Assembly: GCA_025449115.1 (NCBI GenBank) | Contig: JAHLKC010000040.1 | Span: forward strand, 124,001 to 188,000 | Length of the DNA: 64,000 nt | Reading direction: 5' to 3' | From: Chytridium lagenaria | Lineage: Eukaryota > Chytridiomycota > Chytridiomycetes > Chytridiales > Chytridiaceae | Part shown: positions 1 through 11,409 of the stretch, piece after piece | Layout: every line of letters starts with the position of its first letter | Numbering within the stretch: position 1 is the stretch's first letter | The notes under the pieces: model-generated | The model's input: the letters and a program-made list of their open reading frames with translations, nothing else | Told to the model about the DNA's origin: nothing | Databases searched by the model: none | Translations under genes and position numbers: made by a program

Positions 1-357
1 ATAGTATGATGGCAGATCTGTAAATAAACGCCACACTCGTCGTTCTATTGTTGGTGGCTATAAAGTGGGTTAAGTGAAAGAAAAATGGTTCTTAGCTAAC
101 CTAGAACCGGATTCGTTAAAAATGGAATTCGTCAACATGAGGCGGTTCTTCTTCGCCCTCAGCTTTCAAAGATGCGATTTCCTAACATAAAAATAAAATA
201 GAAATTAAGACCTTAGAAAGTCTTCATAGTAGTAGACGGTCTTGAGAATTGAAGCCTATAAAACTTACCGCAAAAATTTTCTCGGATCTTCCACTCGGAT
301 GAACCTTTTAATAATCAGCTAAGACACTTAACTAACTAATTCGAAAAAATATGACAC

Positions 358-1150
358 TCAATAAACACCTGCTTCAAATACAATTATTGCCGAAAAATGG
401 AAAGTATCATCATCAAGCGACTTATATCTCATATCGAGAACAGCAAAATCCCCTTCTCTGAAAATTGCAGTATAATCAGTATGAGTGCCAGCCATAAATA
501 AATACAGAAAAAACTTGGACAATAAAGCAGCCGAAGCCAATTTTTACGTACCTCGCGTAGAGCTCAATGAGAGCAAGTGTAGTCCCGCTAGAACTCTTTT
601 CTACGCATAAAAAGGATTAATATAGACGTTAAAAAAGAATCGGAAACCATACGCACCATATCTCGGCCTACAATAGTGTCCCGAACTCTAGCTTCCATCC
701 GTCTCTCGCAAAAGCCTTAGCCCTTGCTTCATTCTTTACAATCCTAAAGCTGCGAATCAAGCTGCCTATGACACACATACGAAAAAGGAGAGTATCATGA
801 GGAAAAAGAGAAGTTTGAACGAGAATTAATAAGAACAAAGAAAAAAAGATAGAAAAGTTACCTAGAGTAAAGAAAGTTCCCAGTGTAGCTATATGCGAAC
901 CGATGTATCCACATATTACCAGGCATCTCCCATGAGGGTATTGAGTTCTGGTTTTTGAGATTCAGAGCAAGCCCAAAATCCAGGATCTGTGATCATCCTC
1001 TTCAAAAACCACTTACAATCTTTCATGTGTATTAACGTCGCATTCCAAAGCAAAAAAAACCGCAAATAAAACGAGGTAATCTGAACAAGGCAAAGATTCA
1101 GCTTTGAACTTACCTGCTCCATCCCCAAAATCTTCCTCATCTACTTCCAT
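358..1150 (-). CDS. Unassigned multi-exon protein
   Basis: I do not recognise this protein. On the minus strand an ATG at 1150 opens an acidic N-terminus (MEVDEEDFGDGA) that runs straight into a GTAAGT donor near 1113. Downstream coding-like pieces follow: a basic stretch near 690-760 (FRIVKNEARAKAFARDGWK), a piece near 545-590 (SSSGTTLALIELYA) before a GTACGT donor, and a last piece after a TTTTCAG acceptor near 460 (EGDFAVLDMRYKSLDDD) ending at TAA near 358. The pieces look like one spliced gene with short introns, but the frames do not join cleanly and one or more single-base errors are likely. Exon limits are approximate and no function is proposed. Confidence 0.3.
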
Positions 1151-1828
1151 CTCGCCCTCACGCACCATTTCCCATCCCCACCAACGTCCACCACATCCCC
1201 AAAATATTGTACAAACTCCCCTTCAACCCGATACCTCACAAACGCCAGCTGCGGGGTTGGCGTTTTGTGTCTAGCAACCGTCACAAGGTGTATGCGTCCA
1301 TCCAACCTCCGAGCACTCATCAAACGTGCATTCACGGTATTCCGCGCCGCAAGTCCAGCATTCGGCGGGGTGGAGGTGGTGGAGGGGTATATCTCGTGAT
1401 GAGGGACGTTAAAGGTAGAGCGTAGAGCTGGAAAATAGCTGTCGAGGTTTAGTTTGTGTCTCGGGTGGAGGTGCAATACCTCGAATTGGTTGCACGTTAT
1501 TCGTGGATGGATCATTCTGTCCATCAGTTGAAGCATCCGCCAAGATGGTCTGCCCTGGAACTGTTGAGGTCATAGACGGTGAAGCCTCCGCGGTTGCCGG
1601 GTTCTTGACAACGCGGGCGAAATGCACGACCTGCCGATCGTCGGTGGGAAGAACATTATATTGAAATCGGAAACATCGGTGGGGTTGGCTGGTCTCACAG
1701 AATACGGAAAATGGATTTGGGATACGGCAAGCAGTGTGGGGATGGGGAAAGTCGGTGAATGCACGTATATGAGGCCTGTGTTTGGTAAAAAAGCCCATTC
1801 TCGTCAGCCAGTAAACGATGCATAACAA
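1141..1828 (-). CDS. Unassigned protein fragment(s)
   Basis: Two overlapping minus-strand frames (1409-1828 and 1141-1536) have protein-like composition. The second contains the coherent stretch GRIHLVTVARHKTPTPQLAF followed by an acidic/glycine segment, and ends at a TAG at 1141. The first includes FRFQYNVLPTDDRQVVHFAR. They could be exons of one gene whose C-terminus lies at 1141, just before the acidic start of the neighbouring model. I recognise no domain. The + strand here also has open frames of poorer composition, so strand and structure are uncertain. Confidence 0.22.
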
Positions 1829-2487
1829 AAGCTATCGCAAAACAGTGGAGCGTAATCAACAACGTTCACATTACGGCAGTTCGTCTTTCGCGAGGTATGC
1901 TGTAGGATGCTTACCGAATATGAATATCAACCCTGCAGAGAGTATGATGAGGGACCTCCCAATCGACATCTCTTCAAGAATTTGCTATTAAAATTTATTC
2001 ACTTAAAACTGCGTGAGAGGAGGCATGGGGAAAGGCGGGAAAGGGACGGATGGGAATGATCTTCGATTGGACATACGTTTTCACGCAAAGGAAGATTTGA
2101 ATTTCCCTCCCTCCGCAACTTCAGTCTTATCGATACCCGCAGCTAAGAAAAACGCCCTTCGAAAGCAATGCAAAAGTTCATCTTACGTAAAAAGTAATAA
2201 ATGGATAACGACATTCCCGGCAACAATAAAAACAAAAGATAAAATTTGAAGAGGGAGGCAGTCAAACCCACAAATAGCCCGAGAGAGAGCTAGCGAGGAG
2301 CAAGAGGTTAAAGTAAGGCAGATCACAAGCATTAAAAAACTGCTGGCGTTTCAAGAAGTAAAGACAAAACCCAGCTTGTGCAAAAATAGGGAGAGGCTAG
2401 GTGGAGCACAAGCAGGACGACTCAACACAGACTTGATCTGGCAGGTTCTCCGTTCTTAACTAATCCCTAAATCCTCCAAACCCCCAC
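1829..2487. other. Gene-free interval, AT-rich
   Basis: This stretch holds only short open frames of random composition. It lies 3' of the SR-type splicing factor gene and probably contains that gene's 3' UTR. I see no RNA gene or repeat. Confidence 0.4.
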
Positions 2488-3700
2488 TCAGTCCGATCCA
2501 TCTCTTGAGCGGTCGTCTTCCTCCTTTGCCCCACTCCTCTCAGGAGACCTCTCTTCCCTCATTCCCTCGTCACCGTTCCTTTCAATATAATCTCCGTTCC
2601 TCTCCTTCACATCAGCATCACGGCCCACATCATCGATCTTCTTGTGGTCATCAATAATTCTGTCGTCACGCTCATCCACCCGGTCGTCACGCTCATCCCT
2701 GCGAGGGGAACGGTCACGAGGTGATCGCTCGCCGCGAGGAGAGCGCTCCCTGCGAGCGTAGGGGAGGGGACCTCCTGCGCTCCCTCGAGCGAGAACGACG
2801 ACGAACAGGAGACCGCGACCTAGAGTTACCACGGCCGCCGTCGTAGCGCCAGCTGCGGCTTGGTGCATTCTGGCCCACTGCGGCGACATATAATATTTAA
2901 GTAGAAGTTCACAAACTGATTGGTGAGAAAAAAAAAGCAAGCCAACCTGAATGGTCAGAGGGTAGCCTTCAAACCGACGTCCTTGCATTTCATAATAAGC
3001 ATCATCAGCATCACGGGGATCCTCAAATTCCACAAAAGCGTAGCTCCTAAAAGGATCAGTCCGTATGTGTTCATAAATAATCTCACTTACGCCTTAGTGG
3101 AGGAAGACCTGGGAGCAGGGATATCACAGCGCACAAGACGCCCATACCTTGATGGATGTTTTAGTTACCGTGGCATGCAGAAGTAAAGAACAGGTAAAGC
3201 ATGACGACAAGCTTCGGAAAGCAACCCTTGCCACAAGCAAGCCCCGCCCAAATAAGAAAGTCGACCGCGCAATGGGTGGAAAGAAACAAGGCGTTCGAAC
3301 GAGACGTTTGTGGGAGTGGCGAACAGGTGCCGAAACCGTCCCGTCAACGTTCGAGAGGAAAGGGTGGAAGGGTGGTTGTGGAGGGTGGTTGTGTAGGGTG
3401 TTTATGCAATGGCCGATATGGACCGAACTCGTCGTAGGCGGAAGGAAGAAGGAAGAAGTAGAGAGAGACAGGGACAAGTACAATTGCTGCAGAACATAAA
3501 ACATTCGATAAACAGAACATGTGTGGCAACCACCGCAGCTTTAAGAAAAAAAGTGGAACAGCCAAGGAGATGACGGGTTTGTGGAAGCAAGGGGATATGT
3601 GTACCTTTCAAACTCGTAAGCCAAGTCCTTTGCACGAGTGCGCGAACTGATGCCAGCAACGAACAAAGTCGTCTTCTCTCCTCCTCCTCGTCCGCCCCAT
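2488..3700 (-). CDS. SR-type splicing factor (RRM + RS domain)
   Basis: Serine/arginine-rich pre-mRNA splicing factor that would bind exonic RNA in the nucleus through one RRM. Exon 1 encodes RNP2 (TLFVAGISSRTRAKDLAYEF). Exon 2 gives YGRLVRCDIPAPRSS and exon 3 gives RNP1 (SYAFVEFEDPRDADDAYYEM). After an intron ending at a CGCCGCAG acceptor comes a WA-x-NAPSRSWRYD linker, then Arg-Ser and Arg-Asp repeats (RSRSPVRRRSRSRERRRSPP, later RRERSPRGERSPRD) and an acidic tail ending at TGA 2488. The start at 3700 gives a Gly-rich MGGRGGGEKT only if one G of a four-G run is surplus. Two further shifts, one base missing near 2870 and one extra C near 2761-2769, cancel each other, so the long open frame translates the start of the RS region out of frame. 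Intron donors are GTACAC, GTAAGT and GTTGGC. Confidence 0.85.
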
Positions 3701-4394
3701 ATTTGATGGTGGTGTTGTGTGGGGTGTTTGTGGTGTCCGAAGGGTGTGGTTGGTTGTTGTGGTTGATGGAAGGAAAAGCCAGGAAATATTTTTTAGCTCC
3801 TTTTTTCTTCGTTTTTTCTCAAACTCCAAATTAAAAATTTTCTATTGTTACGGCGTTGTTCTTATTGCTGACGACAGAAAAATCTCCGACGTCGGTGTTG
3901 GATGCATGATGCCCAGAAACGTTGCTGTTATTACACCCCTCTTCTCGATCGGGAGGTTTGTAAGCATCCGTGAAATCCCCCTCTTTGACAATAACTGCTA
4001 ACGGGGCATCGGAAAATGATATTTATGAATAATGGACGATTATTTAAAATAAGTTTCCTTGTCTACCTGTCTCATCATTGTATAGCTGTTTATGATGGCG
4101 GCTCCGATTTTGCCAGGAATTTTAACTGCCCATATTTTGGTTATTTTATTCATGTAGTAAGTAGTAAGAGATCAACTTCATGACTTAACTTGAACATTAT
4201 TCAGATGATGTCTAATAAATGTTGTTTTCTCATCATCTTTTCCGAATGAAACTGGTGTACTGCAGTCATTATTTCCGGTGTCGTTTTCAGCAAGAGAATT
4301 GTGGTCTTTTTGAGTAATTGGCGATGTCCATAGCCAAAGAAATTTGACAATCAACATCCCAAAACAAATCCTCATAACTCACCTCATCATTGCA
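3701..4394. promoter_or_regulatory. Shared upstream region of SR factor and CYSTM genes
   Basis: About 0.7 kb between two divergent starts (SR factor at 3700 on the minus strand, CYSTM protein at 4395 on the plus strand). It contains T-rich and CA/GT-rich stretches and no convincing coding frame, so it must hold both promoters. No specific element was identified. Confidence 0.4.
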
Positions 4395-4915
4395 ATGTCA
4401 TACTACTACCAGCAGCAACCACAACAACAAGTGTATGCATCAATTATTTAACACCATTTTTGATTCGGGGCATCATGCTGGTGCTCGACTGGAGGAAATA
4501 CATGCACCTCTTATTTAACACATGCACCTATTTATAATGCAGGTACATGCAGCAGACAGGCCAACCTATATATGTTCAACAACCGCAGCCAGTTTACATT
4601 CAACAACAGCAGCAACCTGTGATATATGTGCAGCAACAGCCTCAAGTCCTCGTAGTTGACAGAAATGCAGGAGGCGGCACTGATAGAGGTAATAAATGAA
4701 CTTGCGCCTTATCAGTGTAAACCTGTTCCTGGTCAAAGATCTAAAACTTCTTATATCTCAGGATGCTGCTTAGGCTGCTGCGCGGCTATCTGCTTCTGCT
4801 GCGTCATTGACGATATCTGTTGTTGCCTAAGTAAGTTTTCACTTTGTTTATTTGAGTCTTTCTCACTGGTCATATTTATCTCCTAACATCAATGCTTTTA
4901 GACATGTGCTGTTAG
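4395..4915 (+). CDS. Small Gln-rich CYSTM-domain membrane protein
   Basis: A four-exon gene encoding about 88 residues. Exons are 4395-4432, 4543-4688, 4762-4830 and 4902-4915, with donors GTATGC, GTAATA and GTAAGT. Exon 4 adds only NMCC and the stop. The N-terminal two thirds is Gln/Tyr/Pro-rich (MSYYYQQQPQQQVYMQQTGQ, then repeated QP-x-YVQQ units). The C-terminus is a Cys-rich membrane segment, GCCLGCCAAICFCCVIDDIC, followed by CCLNMCC. This is the layout of CYSTM proteins: a low-complexity cytosolic region and a short C-terminal cysteine-rich membrane helix, a family linked to stress tolerance at the plasma membrane. Clean splicing with preserved phase and a canonical CLNMCC end support the model. 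The precise role here is unknown. Confidence 0.85.
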
Positions 4916-5029
4916 GCATTCTTATACCCTTAGTTAGTAAGCATATGTCGTACCCTTCAAACAAGGTCTCGACGACACCAAAATATAGACCAACAAAAAC
5001 ATACAATATATTATTATGTGGATGCTTAT

Positions 5030-6620
5030 TCATCCAATATGAATGCGGGCATTTCGATCCGCCAAATGCGTATACTCAGTCACCCAACCGAGCTCTTTAA
5101 ACCTTCTTAGCACGAACTCATACGTCGACTCCACAACCCTACCAGCCTTCTCTGTCACCTCCCCAGGCTTCACAACCGTCGTTCCCCTTCCATCATCTGC
5201 CTCACAACACAAGCATGATAAAATCCCTTAATATGATCTTCAGGCGCACTACCCTCCACAAACCATAGATAAATCTTCCCCTCCTCCGCCATAAATATTC
5301 TGTACATCTCCCCACCCGTCCTAGACGCTCCATTCAAAAACGCCATTGAAGTCTCAAAATCCATTCTATCCAGCGTTTTCGCGATTGGCGGCTCAACCTC
5401 CAACCCAATCCGATACGTTGACCTAAACGGCATCACAAATGTTTCCTTCCCACCCACTTCCTTCGGCGATAATATATTCTTCACCGCCTCTCCAACATCC
5501 CCACCCTCACAAATCTTTCCAACGGTTTCCGCGATCGCCAATTCACACCTCTCAATATTAAAGGATCTTGTGGTGACAGCAAGGTTCGCCCTGTACGCAC
5601 TCCACAGATTGAACGCTGATAACGGTGCGAACGCATAAAACATCACCCAAGGCGATACAGCAGTCCCACCACCAGACGCCACCGCCACCAACCATGATAT
5701 CGCAATCCCACCTGTCGTCCCCACCAACCCAGCAAGCGTAGCCTGAGCCCCCGATTTGGCAGTGATATCACCAAGATTATCTTCTTTTGCAAACCCTTTA
5801 TGCATTGAAGCCTTAGTGGCACTCGCAGCCAACCATCCAATGTTCTTCCCAACGTTCGATAGAGACGCCATGGGTAAGAAAAATTGCGGAACGAGCGGGG
5901 TGAGGAGTTCAGCGAGTGTAGCCGCTTGAATTGATCCTGCCGCAAGGAATCGGTATCGTCTTGCTTGAGAATCGAACCTTGAACCGAAAAAGGCGGCGTA
6001 GAGGACTCCGCCGAGGAGGCCGAAACCGTCTTTGATGATCCAGTTAGTTGTAGCTGCGATCCCGATCGATGCGCCAACACCCATTCCGAGTGCTTGTAAA
6101 AGAGCTTGAGTGGAGAGAGTTCCAGTGATGGTTCCAGAGACAGAGTGGGCAAAGTGCCAAAGAGTGTAAGGGAGGTAATCGCGGGTAACAGAGTCGGGAT
6201 AGTTTTTTGGGAGGAACGTCATGATAAGCGTATTCTTCACAACGGACACAGTTGCTTTAGCTCGATGTACAATAAATCCCCATGCGCCAGGTGTTTCCAC
6301 AGGCAATGAGATACTTGAGGTCAAGATATCATCTTGGGCTTGATTCCCATCCTGTTGCTGTGTCCGGGTGACCACCCACACATTCTTGTCTTCTTTCTGC
6401 GCGTGGGGTCAAGCGTGAGTCTTGTTAAAATGGTGGATTCGCCTCTCCGTGTAGTCTGTACAATCTGCTTCCTTTTCGGTGATGAAGGCTCAAACGTATC
6501 TGACATCGAATACCAACGATCCATCCGACTTTGAATCGGCATGACCTTTTGCATGCTGACAACATTTTTTGACTCGAGCCAAATTGAAGTCATAAGCTCT
6601 AAGCCCAACATTGACATCAT
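5030..6620 (-). CDS. RUS/DUF647 family membrane protein
   Basis: Homologue of the ROOT UVB SENSITIVE (DUF647) family, conserved integral membrane proteins of fungi, plants and animals whose biochemical role is poorly defined. Family hallmarks are FLPKNYPDSVTRDYLPYTLW near the N-terminus, then the hydrophobic, Gly-rich stretches LGMGVGASIGIAATTNWIIK and DGFGLLGGVLYAAFFGSRFD, and NLGDITAKSGAQATLAGLVG. The C-terminus (VESTYEFVLRRFKELGW) lies in a different frame (5030-5212) from the 400-residue body (from 5170). The shift is placed at a C run (G on the coding strand) at 5184-5187, one base short. A second shift near 6400 joins the body to an upstream Ser/Lys-rich segment. ATG 6620 is the first methionine of that segment, so the N-terminus is tentative. 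Confidence 0.85.
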
Positions 6621-6892
6621 AAAATTGCAATCGATGACAGCCAAAAGCAAACCAGATCTTTCAGAAGCGCCTGCGCCTAATACAAACTGAATTGTACATG
6701 AAAAAAGACCGTCTCAACACGAAGAACATCCCACCAAAACAATATAACAGACTCTTAAAAGGCTGATAGATATTACAAGATTTTAAAACCATAGAAATCT
6801 TTACATGAGAATCAGGAACCAACCCAAAATAACATCTTGTACCTAGAAATATTCAGCTCATGAAAGTACCGAAGCCGTTTACGGCACTCCCA

Positions 6893-8050
6893 TCACTCCC
6901 TGCCCTCCCTGCATATTACTAACAGGCCATACCCATAATATCCGTGTGCATGGTACCTATGCCCATACCCATACCCTTGATACCTCCCTGCATACCCGTC
7001 AAATCCTTCCGCCTCCGTTTTTTGCTTCCCCACCTGATTCGTCGTAACATACGCAGACAAATCTGTGGGTTTTGGAAACCGTTTGAAATCCCCAAACTCT
7101 GGTGGTGCAGGGTAGTTTGTAGGCGGAGATGGGTGTGGAAGTGTACGATTATCTTGAGGGTACGAGCTTGGGTAATATAGTGGGTATGAGGGCTTTGCTG
7201 CATCGTGGGGATAGAAGGGGGGGTATAGGCCCTGAGGTGTTCTTGGAGTCCATTCGGATGAACGCCAGGTGGATTCAGAGCTGTAGGAGGAAGGATACCC
7301 AGATGACGTTGAAGATAGGGGTGTTGGAGGCTTTGTGTGCTCTGTGTTGGGGGTTTAGTGTACCCGGCATCGTGATTGGAATCGCCCGATGCGGGTTTTG
7401 TCGATACAGGCGGAGGTAGTGTTGTAGATGGAAGCGGCGGAGGTGGATGAGGTCGCTGATCTTGAGTGGCTTATAATATCTTTGAGACGTTGTTCACGCG
7501 TTCTCAGTTCCTGTGATTCTATGCGAAGACGATCAACCTCTAGTTGGAGGTCACGGAGCTGTTGGTTTACAGCGTTGTCAGCAGGCTTGGAGTTTTCCCA
7601 TTTATGGCTTGGTGGGTGTGATTGTTGCTGCCTCTCATAAACCCGAAGTTGTGACAAAAGGTTGGCAACCTTTTCTTCAAGGTCACGAACATAACGTTCT
7701 TTTCTTTGACGGAACGCACGTTGAGCGGCCCTATTTTGGAGGATTCGACGATCGGTCGCAGATAGTTCTGAATCAGGTTTGGATTTCTTCTTCTTCTGCT
7801 CCGTGTCGTCTGTAGTAGTGAAATATTGTCAGGATATGTTGACCAAGACAGCAACAACAACAACAAAAATGTACTTCTCACCATGCCCATTTTCAGAGGA
7901 GCTGGAGGAATCATTCGACCTCATATGATCATGATGCTTTCTCATTCTATTCTTCTCCCCATCTCTCCGCCACCTCCTCACCCCAACCTCATGAGCATAT
8001 CCCAACGTCAATGAGTCTCCTCTTCGCTCCCCATGTCCTGGAACCATCAT
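6893..8050 (-). CDS. bZIP transcription factor, YAP/AP-1-like
   Basis: Nuclear DNA-binding protein. After an intron (donor GTGAGA near 7881, acceptor CTACAG near 7811) comes an acidic/Lys lead-in and a fungal AP-1-type basic region, RRILQNRAAQRAFRQRKERY, followed by heptad leucines (VRDLEEKVANLLSQLRVYER) and a second coiled stretch (NQQLRDLQLEVDRLRIESQEL). The NRAAQRAFRQRK pattern is typical of Yap1/Pap1-like factors, which act in oxidative and metal stress. The C-terminal third is Pro/His/Gln-rich and ends in a Gly-Tyr-rich tail (YQGYGYGHRYHAHGYYGYG), reached only through a frame change near 7420. I saw no conserved Cys-rich redox domain. The start is uncertain: ATGs at 8050, 7945 and 7924 are in frame, and an upstream exon near 8480-8630 is possible. 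Confidence 0.85.
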
Positions 8051-9597
8051 ACCAATTGTCAGCAAAATTGAACCAACAACCCACTGTTATATACAATAGG
8101 CTTGTCACAACAAAAACAACACACCTTCATCTCTCCGCAGCAATACCTTGACGTCACGTCGCTGATAGTGCATGTTCATTACAGAGTTGTGGTGAGCTGA
8201 ATTTACGGAACGATATTAAATCCAAAAAAGACGCTTGCTTCAAAAACTTGTTGCAGGGAACAAAGGGCGGTTCCGTGTGGAAGTGAAAAAAAGGACAAAA
8301 TTTAGGTTCAAAGTGAAGAGAAACATAATGCATCAAGGTGGGTTTTAACGGGTTGATTTATATATTCTCTTAAACCGAGGAGAAAAGAGTCAAAAAATAC
8401 TGTCGGAGACGGGGTCAACAATGAAATAGCAGGAGGAAGGAACCGTAAGCAAAGACGAAAATCGCGGTAGTCTGATAGGGGGAAACCCAAACGTGAAAAA
8501 AGGCTCCGTTTTCGTACCTTCCGAATCCCTGTTATCATCGTCATCATGTAAGAGCAGTTTTGCGTGGACTTTACAAGTGGCGACGCTCCCGTGCCGGTAA
8601 ATCGCAAAGAGGCGACTCATGTTTCCCAAACTCAACCAGTAAGTATAGCTTCTGGATCTTGGGGTTGAGTGGGGGGCGATGTCTCACAGATTTAGATTGA
8701 TGTAAATCCCCCTTGCCTAAGATGTGAATCCCTCCCTATCGAAAGTATGCGCGAGACTTAATTTCGATGTGGTGACATATACGATCGTCAGGTTCAATTG
8801 GAACCACAAAAACAGAGTTTGACGTGAGGGTCTAATGGAGAATCTGAAGGTATTCTTGTCGAGCCATTTCCGCCATTTCCCTGTACTCTACAGCTGTACT
8901 TCCATTCTTAGCAAATAACACCGTTAGACGCCAGCATCGCCCTTGCCTGCAAATCGCTGACCAATGTTACCGTTTCCCTCTTTTAGGCGATTTGCTGACA
9001 GGTATCGGCAACACAAGTCGCTTTTTATTACAAGGATGATCTCCACGGCGGCAGAGAATCCTCCATAGAAGGAGAATAAAAACGAGAGTCAGAATAAGGG
9101 AAGAAGGCGCGAGATAACAAGAGGGCCGAAAAGAGTAAAAACAATCCCTTTGGATCAAGGATCGTCAGCAGCAAGAAGAAAGTTGCCAGCAATCTGCGAT
9201 GGATCATAAAGGGCGTTCCAGTCGGTGTGAGGCATTAAAGATTGTCCGCGAGAAGGTTGTCGATGTATCCAACGAATCAGTGCAAAAGGTGAGGGTTTTG
9301 TGAAAAAAAAACGTCAGTGGGTAATAAAGCAAGAAGCGGCGAATTTGAAGGCGCATGCAAAGAAAATCTTCAACGCGCATAATTCAAATAGTCTCTGTAC
9401 AGAGTTTGTACATGCTGAAAGGATCGGGCAGCAAAAAAAAAAAGAAGAAAAGACCCTCTTCAACGAGATGGAACCACAAGGTGGTTTAATAAAATATGCA
9501 CTGTGGGCAGAGAATAGCCAAAGCATGTGGAAAATAGAATCATGGCAGCAGAATATTAAATGGATTAAGAAAAAACACTAAACCATCAAAGGTATTA
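8051..9597. other. Long gap between bZIP and ERT1-like genes
   Basis: About 1.5 kb without a confident gene. A minus-strand frame at 8390-8635 begins MSRLFAIYRHGSVATC and ends in a run of Asp before a GTACGA donor. It could be a 5' exon of the bZIP gene or of nothing. The remainder is AT-rich with poly-A and poly-T runs and probably holds the bZIP promoter and the 3' UTR of the downstream ERT1-like gene. Confidence 0.35.
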
Positions 9598-11409
9598 TTA
9601 CCTATCCCTCCTGATCGTAAAACTAAAACAACAATTCACATTCCTACTCCCATCCAACCCCTTCAATACACAGCTCGTCAAAACCGCCTTCTGCCCCGCA
9701 TCAAACGCAATATTCCCATATTTTTCCCAAATTCACTGCACTCTCTTCACTCATTAATTCAAAATATGTACCCTCCCATCCCTCAACTTTTCCATCGGAA
9801 GCCCTACAAGCGAAGCAAACTCCTTTTACATTTACAAATTTCCCCTGTGCGTCTCCACAGGCAAGATGGATACCCATTGATGAAAACACTCGGTTCGTAT
9901 TCAAGGAGAAGGCGCTCAAATGCTTCCTCAACTAGCACCAGGTCAATGTCGGTAAGAGACTGCGCTATCCATCGAAACTTCGGACGAATATACCCATAAC
10001 GTTCAGGATGCGTGCACGTGAGCCTGGAGACATGTGGGTCTCCATCCATCTTTGCAGACGTGTGTAGCTATTGACGTAGTTGTAGGGTTTCAGAAGCCCT
10101 GCCTCAAATTTCGCAGTAATGACTTGATTGAGACGATCATCGTACGTGCCGTCGCCTGGATCAGCAGCTGTCAGTACAAACTTCTCCGTGGATGAAAGTT
10201 GAGCCGTTGGGTCAGTCATGCCAAGCCCATGAGCAGTACCACCCATGGAAGGCTTCTCATGACTATCCCCAGACACAACTTCCCTAAGTGTAAGAGCGGC
10301 ATGGCCCCCAAAACCACGTATAGATCTCCCTGCATGAGTTTCATCCAGTGATGCGAGAAAGTCGGTGAGGATGTTAAACTCGTTGCCCATATGTTCACTT
10401 GCAAATAGTGGAGGGAAAGATGAGAGGGCTGGGAAAGTGTACCCGGCGCCTCCATCGGGACCTCGAGGGTTGGATAGGGACGCCACCGTGTTGTTAGCAG
10501 CTACTGCGGCTGCTGCTGCTGCTGCTGTGGTAGGGTTCATCATGGTTCCCGATAACGAGGGAAGAGCATTGGCAACGGCTGCAACCACTGCAGGGGTTAG
10601 CGTAGCGCCCGATGCCACAGCGGCTGCTGCTGCTGCCACCATCTCTGATGCGGCAGTTGCAGCTGTGGACGGTCCTACGCCAATGTCTGTGCCGTCCCCG
10701 TCGTAACCTCCTCCCATATCCAATGCATGACCCGAACTTGCTTGCTGACCACCAGGGCCAGAAGGTCCCTTCGATTCGTCATGACAAAGATGCGCAATCT
10801 TTCGCTTGATGCATCTTTGACAAGGCCTGCCTTCATCTTATGAACTATCAGCATCAGCGGCTCAAAAGCAATCACATTAAACTAAAATATTATCCCATCA
10901 GTTTGGTACATTAAAGAAACTACTTTTTAAAAGAGGATACTCCAGAACTCAACCCAAACCCCAGCCAAATAGTTTCATCAACTACACCATACCATCTTTA
11001 AACGCTATCTCAAAGTAGGAAGTCCGCCAATTAAGATAACCAACTTACCACACGTCATATGACTCCTCCTACAATATACACAGGCCTGCGACACCTTCCT
11101 CCGCTTCGGCGCCGGCTTCTTTGAGTTCCCGCTCTTACTCCCATTCCCACTCCCATTTCCAAGCCCACTCCCACTACCACTACCACTCACAGTCCCACTC
11201 CCACCCCCACTCGCTGAAATGTAAGGCTTCTCAAACGTCTCTACTTTCTGAGCCGCAGGAAACACAGGCACAGGATCATATATGCTTTTTCTATGGGCGT
11301 CTTGGAATACTTGTGGCGGCGAAGATGAATCTGAGTCTGCGGTGGTTGAACGGGAGGACCGGTCGTCTGGTGAGGGTGAGCGATTGGGGTTGTCCATCCT
11401 GTTCGACAT
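9598..11409 (-). CDS. ERT1/AcuK-like zinc-cluster regulator with PAS domain
   Basis: Homologue of the fungal gluconeogenesis regulators ERT1/AcuK (and RDS2), nuclear Zn2Cys6 factors. Exon 1 (from ATG 11409) has a Ser/Pro and Gly-Ser-rich leader, then a Lys/Arg patch and half of the zinc cluster, VSQACVYCRRSHMTC. A GTAAGT donor near 11048 splits it, and exon 2 (near 10845) gives DEGRPCQRCIKRKIAHLCHD, completing six cysteines. A Gly/Ala-rich middle follows, with poly-Ala runs encoded by GCN repeats. The C-terminal PAS region shows ITAKFEAGLLKPYNYVNSYT, then IPSCLWRRTGEIC and KEFASLVGLPMEKLRDGRVH, and finally AVLTSCVLKGLDGSRNVNCC with FSFTIRRDR and a TAA at 9598. These C-terminal pieces lie in different frames. 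Single-base shifts near 9892, 9868, 9835, 9765 and 9740 are needed, which also hides the true stop. Confidence 0.88.

Noticed and set aside
2488..3033. Intact SR protein with an unusual Ala/Val-rich insert
   Set aside because: The insert is an out-of-frame translation between two cancelling one-base shifts; another frame gives a normal RS region.
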